Source: Corallochytrium limacisporum
Lineage: Eukaryota; Opisthokonta
DNA length: 23,570 bases
Assembly (NCBI GenBank): GCA_002811645.1
Contig: PDIP01000145.1
Span: forward strand, 6,468 to 30,037
Direction of reading: 5' to 3'
Every line of letters starts with the position of its first letter. Positions within the stretch are counted from its first letter, which is position 1. The position numbers and the translations under genes are program-made. This document shows, piece by piece, positions 17,209 through 23,570 of the stretch. The notes under the pieces are model-generated. The model was not told the DNA's origin. It worked only from the letters and a program-made list of their open reading frames with translations, and ran no database searches.

Positions 17209-20200
17209 TCACTCATAGTAGTCGGTGGTCTGGAACTCTGCAGAAGCTGAGTTCGCGCGCATCGCTGCTTCAACAGGGGGCGGTCCGTCAGTTTCGCCAT
17301 TGTCGCCTTCGTTGCCGGTGTCGGACGTGCCCTGCTTGCTAGATCCATCGGCACCACCGGCATTATGACCTTCCGCTCCTACCACTTCGATATAGTTCTC
17401 ATCGCTTGGACTGCCCACAACTTCAGACTCGTCTTGTTGATAGACGGAGCGGCGCTGCCGCAGATTCTTGCGCCTCTGCTCCTCGTGTTGCATCTCGCTC
17501 CGTCGGAGCGCTTCCGCTTGCGCAAGGGCCGCAGCACCGGCCAGTGATGAGCTAACATTACTCGGGGGCGGAGTGACCTCGGAATACACGTTCTCTTGAG
17601 CTGACAGGGCACCTCCAGTACCAGGCACCATACGGTCCGTGGTCGGTTCGGAATAGATCGTCCCTGAGTACGCCGTGTCTCCATCCGATGTCCGGCTACG
17701 GGCAGTGGCGCCGACTGCCACTCCGGCGGCACCGACCGCCGCTGCGGCTCCAATCGGCGGCAGCGGGCGTGATGCAGCACTGCCATCACCCGAATCTGAG
17801 ACGTCCACAATCTGCGAGTTGGGAGTGACATAGTTCGCGGGATCGATACCAGATTCCAGCTCCCCACCGCTGCCTTTTGTTGAGGATGCGCCCTTTGCCC
17901 CAGCATTGGAGCCTGTGAATGATGGAATGGCCACAAATTGTGTCTGTGTTTCACCTGCACGCGACTTTCGGCGCTTGTGCACAACATATCCAGCGATCGC
18001 AGCCACCAATACAACAGCACCGGCCACTACGCCAGCGATGAGTGCAACGCTTGAGCTGGATGAGGAACTGTCACCGTCGCCACCGTCGCCGCCTCCGCCG
18101 TTGCCGCCCGCGTTGTCCGATCCAGCTGAGCCACCGTCGGGTGCGTCAAGATCGCCACCACTCGCGTCAGAACATAGTGTGCCAATCAGTGTTAGGCCCT
18201 CACCACAGGCAGTGCAGACGTATTGCTGCTCCCCTTCCTGCGGGTCAGGGACATCCTCACAGTTGCCGCCTTCGCCACCACATGGTGAGTCCGCGCACGT
18301 GCGCGTGTCACCTTCCCCTCCGGTGCTTGTATCGTCGCCAGCGCCGCCTTCGTTTTCGTCGTAATCAAGGGAAAATGCGTAGGTGCGGCCTTCACCCAAA
18401 TCCTGGGTACCGTCGTCTCCTTCGTCTTCGGCTAGGAGGGTAGGGAACGTACCGTTGAGGATGTTCGTCCGCGGAGCGCCCACGCAGAGAATGTAGCTTT
18501 CCGTACTCTGTGCCTCTTTTTCCATGGCCAGTGCAAAACTTTCTCCAAGGAAAGCTCCATCATCCGCAGACGCTGAGGATAGTGAATTGGCCTCGATCAC
18601 GAAGTCTTCGCCTGCGGACGATGCACCACCGGAGCGGCTTGCGATGAAGACCTCGCCTGGCCCAAGTTCGAAGGGGAAACTATTCTGGAGCGGGTCCAGT
18701 AGCTGACGCGGACTACCGGCCAGGAGAACCGTCCCGGACCGGCTGAGGACGAGGTCCGTAATAAATTCGAGGGCTGAGTTCTCGGCGGTTTGCTCGGGAA
18801 CGGACACAGTTGGCAGTGACACGGTAACGTCTGTGGTGAAGCCCCCTGCGTCTCGGTCCAGGACGCCGATGTAGACTTCTCCCGTATAGAGAATGGTTGA
18901 CCCGTTTTCGTCGATGGCCTCAAAGAGGGGAGTGATGGCAAATGTGTCGTCAGTGAGTGCTATGGACGCGCCAAAGGCGCCAGAGTTGGTCGGGTAGGGG
19001 GTTTCAAACCGGCGCACGAGAGTATAATTGGTCGTGTAGGTGGCACCGTTGGAAAGACCATTGCGATTGGAATGATTCGAGTCCCGGTACAGATAGCAGG
19101 CACCTGCATTCTGGATCGTTGTTGTCGTACTGAGAGTCGCAGTCTCAGAGAGGATGCAGCCCAAAATGTACTCACCACTTGGACTGATGGCATTCCGCCC
19201 AGAGATGACGTAGCTGCCGCCACCGTTAGAGAGATCGAGGCCATTGTTTGGCTCGACTCCGCCATTATCAGTCACGGACAGCAGTCGTGGCTGGTCCCTG
19301 AACTGGCCGGACAAGAAGTCGCCAAGGGTGACCACAAGCAGTCCGCCGAGGTTTGCAATGGCCTGAGATGTTTCTGCGCTGTTTGAGCTCTGATCTATCG
19401 CGCCAGCGATCAGCACGCCGCCGTCACCGGACAGGGCGATGCCTCTGCCGCCTATAAGCAGACCCTCTGGTCCGTAGAGTACGACATCGCCATCAAAGGC
19501 ATCGTCAGCGCTCCGCCGACTGAAGACAAATAACGCGCCATTGTTGACCTCGCTAGCGCCAACACCATCGACGGCGCCCGCTGGTTTGTCAAGGCCTTCG
19601 GCAGATACAACCAGACGCAGACCGTTGTCGGACAGGGCGACGTGGTTGCCGAAAAAGACGTCTGTCTGCAACACACCGGGGATCAAGGAATCCAGATCGC
19701 CAAGGTCGATAAGCTGGAATGCATCGTAGCCTGGAATCGGGCCGTCAGTAGTGGATGAGCGCCTAAAAATTTCCACGGCACCGGCGTTGTCGACACCATC
19801 AATGGAACGTGTTGGACAGCCAACAGCGAGAATGTCACCGCCACTGTAGCTCACTGCCACAGCAGCCCCGCAATTGCCGAGGACACCGGGGCCTGCGACG
19901 GTGTCCATGGTGTCTATCTGACTCGTGTCCACGAACTCACCGTCGTCTAGCGATTCTTCGGAATCCTGGCGTCTGTTGTGACGACTACGACGGTCGGGGT
20001 TATGTCCGTCTTCCATGTCAAACCCTCCAATCTTGCGATTGAGGAAGTCACTCTCACGGAATTTGCCATCATAGGTTCCCTTATCGCTGTTCCGGACATG
20101 GCCTCTGTCAGTGCGCGACCAAGGCCCAGCCTTGAGATGCTGACGCTTTTTTGCATGCGTGTCGATGTCACCGACCTCTTCTGCATTGTCTTGTGGAGTT

Positions 20201-20571
20201 CCCATGGTCACACTAAGTTTCTGCTTCTGTTCGTTGAGAATTTCGCTGGGATCGCCGTTGAATCCGTCCAGATCCTCCACCCAGTCCCGAATGAAATCCC
20301 TCTTTTCGTCTCCTTCACGCTCTTCAATGGTATCGAACTCAATATCGTCACCATCATAAATGGTGTCCCCGGCGGACTCGCTGTCGTCGTTATTGTATCG
20401 TGCACCAGGGATCTGTTCGGCCCAGGACTCATGAAGCCTCCGCCATGACGGAAGGTAGGAGACACTGGTGTACTGATCATCGTATCGAATTTGAGTGGGT
20501 ATAGCTGTAGCATAGTTGAGGGTATAGACCAGATAGACAACAGCAAAGCTGCTGATCTTGCCATTCATCAT
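17209..20571 (-). CDS. Type I membrane receptor-like protein with seven-repeat beta-propeller (FG-GAP-like) ectodomain
   Basis: The protein has 1120 residues; the first of two adjacent ATGs is taken as the start. The signal peptide is 1-23 (cleavage near ATA-IP). Residues 24-225 are a highly charged region ending in RRSRHNRRQ, a possible proprotein-convertase site. Residues about 229-735 contain seven repeats of the type G-x2-VALS-x-G-x4-V-x-A ... NAGAVEIF (near 232, 308, 375, 457, 533, 604, 676), consistent with a seven-bladed FG-GAP/integrin-alpha-like propeller. A six-Cys module spans 759-800 (CADSPCGG; spacing x4, x6, x14, x2, x10), then a Gly/Ser/Asp-rich stalk, a transmembrane helix at 842-864 and the stop-transfer VHKRRKSR. 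The tail of about 256 residues carries tyrosine motifs at Tyr914, 968, 973, 995 (VYSEVTPPP) and 1060 (NYIEV), a charged helix (1016-1048) and a YYE end. Likely a surface adhesion or receptor protein; ligand unknown. Confidence 0.83.
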   Translation of the reverse strand: MMNGKISSFAVVYLVYTLNYATAIPTQIRYDDQYTSVSYLPSWRRLHESWAEQIPGARYNNDDSESAGDTIYDGDDIEFDTIEEREGDEKRDFIRDWVEDLDGFNGDPSEILNEQKQKLSVTMGTPQDNAEEVGDIDTHAKKRQHLKAGPWSRTDRGHVRNSDKGTYDGKFRESDFLNRKIGGFDMEDGHNPDRRSRHNRRQDSEESLDDGEFVDTSQIDTMDTVAGPGVLGNCGAAVAVSYSGGDILAVGCPTRSIDGVDNAGAVEIFRRSSTTDGPIPGYDAFQLIDLGDLDSLIPGVLQTDVFFGNHVALSDNGLRLVVSAEGLDKPAGAVDGVGASEVNNGALFVFSRRSADDAFDGDVVLYGPEGLLIGGRGIALSGDGGVLIAGAIDQSSNSAETSQAIANLGGLLVVTLGDFLSGQFRDQPRLLSVTDNGGVEPNNGLDLSNGGGSYVISGRNAISPSGEYILGCILSETATLSTTTTIQNAGACYLYRDSNHSNRNGLSNGATYTTNYTLVRRFETPYPTNSGAFGASIALTDDTFAITPLFEAIDENGSTILYTGEVYIGVLDRDAGGFTTDVTVSLPTVSVPEQTAENSALEFITDLVLSRSGTVLLAGSPRQLLDPLQNSFPFELGPGEVFIASRSGGASSAGEDFVIEANSLSSASADDGAFLGESFALAMEKEAQSTESYILCVGAPRTNILNGTFPTLLAEDEGDDGTQDLGEGRTYAFSLDYDENEGGAGDDTSTGGEGDTRTCADSPCGGEGGNCEDVPDPQEGEQQYVCTACGEGLTLIGTLCSDASGGDLDAPDGGSAGSDNAGGNGGGGDGGDGDSSSSSSSVALIAGVVAGAVVLVAAIAGYVVHKRRKSRAGETQTQFVAIPSFTGSNAGAKGASSTKGSGGELESGIDPANYVTPNSQIVDVSDSGDGSAASRPLPPIGAAAAVGAAGVAVGATARSRTSDGDTAYSGTIYSEPTTDRMVPGTGGALSAQENVYSEVTPPPSNVSSSLAGAAALAQAEALRRSEMQHEEQRRKNLRQRRSVYQQDESEVVGSPSDENYIEVVGAEGHNAGGADGSSKQGTSDTGNEGDNGETDGPPPVEAAMRANSASAEFQTTDYYE
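18172..18297 (-). other. Six-Cys EGF-like variant module (receptor 2)
   Basis: Cys759, 764, 771, 786, 789 and 800 of the encoded protein lie between the propeller and the membrane. The spacing x4, x6 and the C-x2-C match the module of the other receptor at 11149-11307, as does the CA-x2-PCGG start. Confidence 0.55.
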
Positions 20572-20630
20572 AACTTGTTTTTGATCACTGACTATTGCAC
20601 TGTAGCTGTCCTATATTCCATCTATCTTTC

Positions 20631-20636
20631 TATATA
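20631..20636 (-). promoter_or_regulatory. Candidate TATA box of the propeller receptor gene
   Basis: Read on the minus strand, TATATAGA lies about 60 bases upstream of the receptor ATG, which would give a short 5' leader if transcription begins about 30 bases downstream. This rests on motif and position only. Confidence 0.3.
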
Positions 20637-23286
20637 CTCGGATGGAAGAACTCAAACGACCATCATTTTGGTCTTAACTCTTAGCTGTGGTATAGAAGTC
20701 CAATTCTATTTACTAAATGAACACCGGCAGGGAACTGTCTTGCAAATCTTCATTCTGACTTCAGTTCTGAGTGTGCTCGTAATGTCATGCTCTTCATACC
20801 TGTACCATTGGGTCATCCGATTCGTTGGCTATAGCCGGTGTAATCCGTTCCAATAGCACTAAGACAGCATGACATACACCAGCGATAATCAAGCCCCGCA
20901 GGAGGACAAACTTTACCAAAACATGGGAAACCGGAGCAATCAAGAACGTCCTTCGACGAGCCCAAGACTTGTCATCGACGACACCAAGAAATGAACCATT
21001 CATAGGCCGTGCACTGGAGTATCGAGTGCGCGAGGGAAGCCTTTGAACTTGCGCATCTCTCAACGCAATCTGCTAGTTCGGCTCACCAAACCAAACAGAT
21101 CCAGTACCAAAATGCGGTGCACCGGCACCACAGCCGGGTATCCGATTCATCTTCTGCGTGGTGAAGGGTTCTTGTGCCCAGACGCCCCGGGATTTTGTGC
21201 GCGGCTCCCCCTTCCCCCCTCGCACCATTTTTTACTGTTCCCCCTCATGACTGAGGGGTATTGGGTACCAATCTCCTGGTAACTAACATTTTTCAGTCGG
21301 TCAGCTCGGCCGCGTACCGAGTGTATGGCAGCACCACAGGAAAAATAGGAAAGAGTTGCAAGTGGGGCGGTGGACAGGGGGAGAGAAATCAAGAGAAAGA
21401 ATTTCGAAGAACGCAAGATTGTCTGACACTCTCAAATAACAGCGAGGAAAATGACCAGAATAGGGATCGGAAGTGCACAAAACGGCAACAGAAAAGTGTC
21501 CTCCATGGAATACACAATGAAGGTGGTACCGGTCCTCCTGTGGCATAAGCGCAAAAGTTTGGGACACAGTCCCCGGGGGGAACCTTGGGGTGTGCCCCGG
21601 TGGCCCAGTCCGTGCTCTAGACTCTTACGACTCTACACCCGCATCCGCATATCCCATCCGCACATGACTCACAAACAACATTGCACATGATCTATAGAGA
21701 ATGTACTGCCAGGCCAGGTACGAAGGAAAGGTGATGAACACCTTGTCATCGTACTCGCATGGTGTCAACCTCGTCGACGCCACGCACGGGATAGAGTCGC
21801 CCATCCGAAGTATTGTGTGCCTAGCAGTGAAAATGGAGGCACAGCAGAATCTCCTCTGTTTGTCACATGAGAAGTAAATTTTTCACTGTCCCTTGGGAGT
21901 TGGATGCTAAGCACTCCTGTTGGCGCAAGCCATCTCAGCCATTGCCTGGAGTGGCTTGAAGAGCAGGTGCAGGCAAAGAATCTAATCACAACAAGTAGTG
22001 GTGCAGCATCCAACCACATCCTCAAGCTTTACGGCTTTCTATTTATACAGTGATTCATTCCCTCGTGTCCCTGATGTTGCGGGTAACTGCTTCTTGATGG
22101 TCCCGGATGGAACGTACGGATGTTAACATTTCGGTTAGCACCCATGGATAGTCTGACGACACTTAGAACACAAAAAGAATGTACAAAGTCATCGCAAAGC
22201 CCAGATTGAGGGCGGCCGAGGGTTGATCATTAGAAAGGTGGAGTTATATAGGTATCATATCTAAAGTATCTTTTCTTAGGGTTGGCCTGGGATATAATTT
22301 GTATTAGGATGCCAACAATTGCGACAGGTCTTGCCTACAATTCGGTCGCGACTGTGAACCTAAAAGAGATGGAGTCGGGTCTACCGGTAACTAAATCTCG
22401 AGGGCAATCAACAAATCTCTCAACTCCTCTCCTCCCCCATTGTTCTCGTTCCTATTTTATAAAAATACGTATATTTATTTATTCATTTTATAACTACTCA
22501 TAGGTAGCTTTACCCTATTTTAGGAAATAAGTATATCAAATATCATTCTTATTTCATTTCCAGGAGCTCCGTCATCACAACTGCGGCAGGCCACCGTTGC
22601 TCGTTCCTGGGTCACCGCGAGGGCCCAAGGAAAGTTTAGTGTAGACTTGCCAAATCGGCGTCATTATTAGCGCATACTTTGTAGGAAAATTGTAAACTCG
22701 TGGCAAGCCCCGGTACCTTGCCACCACCATTCTGCGCGCCAAAAAAAATTGTGGGTCCACCGTTTGAGTCCGGATTGGCCACTGGCACAGCTCCCTCCCC
22801 CCTCTCCTCGGGCCCCATCTTCATTTCACACACAGACTGGTACTTAGTATACTGACAATGATGAAAACAGTTTGTAAAACCAAGCAAATTGAGGGTACCA
22901 GACCGATACCGTGGTGCGTTTGGCACGACAAGGAAAATCTGAAGCTTTCAATCACTGCCAAGGGGGGTGAGACGAGAAACGGACGAGAAAGTCAGTACGT
23001 TTAATATGGCAAAAGTGCTTACTTCGAAGTGGCGCAAATCTAAAACGACGTCCCCCTGCATTCACGGAACACAAAGGGATTCCTGAGGGAACTGGTCTCA
23101 TACAATTTCTATAGCCATTCCGGTGAGGACAAATCATCCCTTTGTTCTTCAGCCATATTTCGAAACTTTAGTACTTTTACTATGAAATGTCGGTGCCAAA
23201 CGTGCTCTGAATCAAATACAAGATTGGTATGGGGCCTATTTACGCCCTGGCTCGGGTAGACGATAGGGGGACTGGTAAGTAAAGAG

Positions 23287-23305
23287 TACATTAATACTTA
23301 ATGTA
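23287..23305. repeat. Perfect inverted repeat TACATTAA-TAC-TTAATGTA
   Basis: Two 8-base arms flank a 3-base centre in AT-rich sequence. It could be a binding site or a chance palindrome; no nearby gene is identified. Confidence 0.45.
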
Positions 23306-23497
23306 TTTGATTAATTTTTCGTCGTCTTCTCCTTATATGTACCTACCTAGGTCTGCACAGTGTTGAGCAAAATCAAAATATTCAATCAAATGTTTGGGTC
23401 CTATTTAAAACAACCGGGAAACAGGGGACGAGGGGAGCGGGAGCCAAAAAGAAACGGAACACACGCGAGCCGGCGGGAGGGAGGCCAGACCTTAGGG

Positions 23498-23543
23498 CCC
23501 CCCCCCACCCTCACACACGCAGACACGCACACACACACACACA
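23498..23543. repeat. C-run followed by (CA)n microsatellite
   Basis: A nine-C run (23498-23506) is followed by imperfect CA and a clean CA run at 23528-23543, close to the window edge. Confidence 0.85.
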
Positions 23544-23570
23544 GACCGAAACTCAGTCGGAGGGAGGAGT

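Larger units (their letters stand above)
20572..23570. other. Upstream flank of the propeller receptor, no confident gene
   Basis: Three kilobases without a supportable gene. There is an AT-rich patch around 22450-22560, an inverted repeat at 23287-23305 and a C-run plus CA microsatellite at the right edge. The open frames here are short, mutually overlapping and without recognisable motifs. Confidence 0.5.

Noticed and set aside
17906-18443. Plus-strand frames opposite the propeller receptor's Cys module and stalk
   Set aside because: Shadow frames created by the GC-rich coding strand. The minus-strand reading has a coherent architecture.
21595-21680. TGGCCCAGTCCG resembling a tRNA A box
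   Set aside because: No matching B box or cloverleaf can be drawn downstream.
1-23570. CRISPR arrays, bacterial operons, phage or integrative elements
   Set aside because: No regularly spaced repeats with unique spacers and no prokaryotic gene organisation. Signal peptides, a GPI anchor signal and long isolated genes indicate a eukaryotic genome.

Overview
The window comes from a eukaryotic microbe. It carries secreted, GPI-anchored and type I membrane proteins, long intergenic stretches rich in dinucleotide microsatellites and homopolymeric C/G runs, and no operon structure. The four confident genes are single uninterrupted reading frames of up to 3.4 kb, so the lineage is probably intron-poor. 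It is not settled by sequence reading alone. The alkaline phosphatase and the FG-GAP-like propeller would fit a stramenopile alga. The tyrosine motifs and PDZ-type C-terminus on the two receptors would fit a unicellular relative of animals. I do not commit to either.

Layout: a hemerythrin-like HHE protein (650-1570, +) with a C-terminal CaaX-like box; about 5 kb without a confident gene (1571-6644), holding a (GT)n tract, a cluster of a repeated 8-mer, small hairpins and G-quadruplex-prone tracts; a secreted, probably GPI-anchored alkaline phosphatase (6645-8717, +); a short convergent intergenic region with a hairpin (8718-9186); a type I membrane protein with an Asn/Asp-rich ectodomain, broken by a 54-N assembly gap (9187-11931, -); about 5.3 kb of mostly non-coding DNA (11932-17208) that includes one stretch near 15.2-15.6 kb that may be a missed, spliced or decayed gene; a second type I membrane protein with a seven-repeat beta-propeller ectodomain (17209-20571, -); and 3 kb of upstream DNA with no gene that I can support.

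The most interesting point is that the two minus-strand membrane proteins appear to be the same receptor chassis with different ectodomains. Both have a six-cysteine juxtamembrane module with C-x4-C-x6-C...C-x2-C spacing, closely similar transmembrane segments ending in VH-x-R-x-K, and cytoplasmic tails with a YxxV motif followed by prolines, a charged helix and a second Y-[IF]-E-V motif. One ends in a class I PDZ-type ligand. This looks like a lineage-specific receptor or adhesion family. With the GPI-anchored phosphatase and the possibly prenylated hemerythrin-like protein, at least three and perhaps all four products act at membranes or the cell surface. There is no evidence in the sequence that the four are functionally linked.
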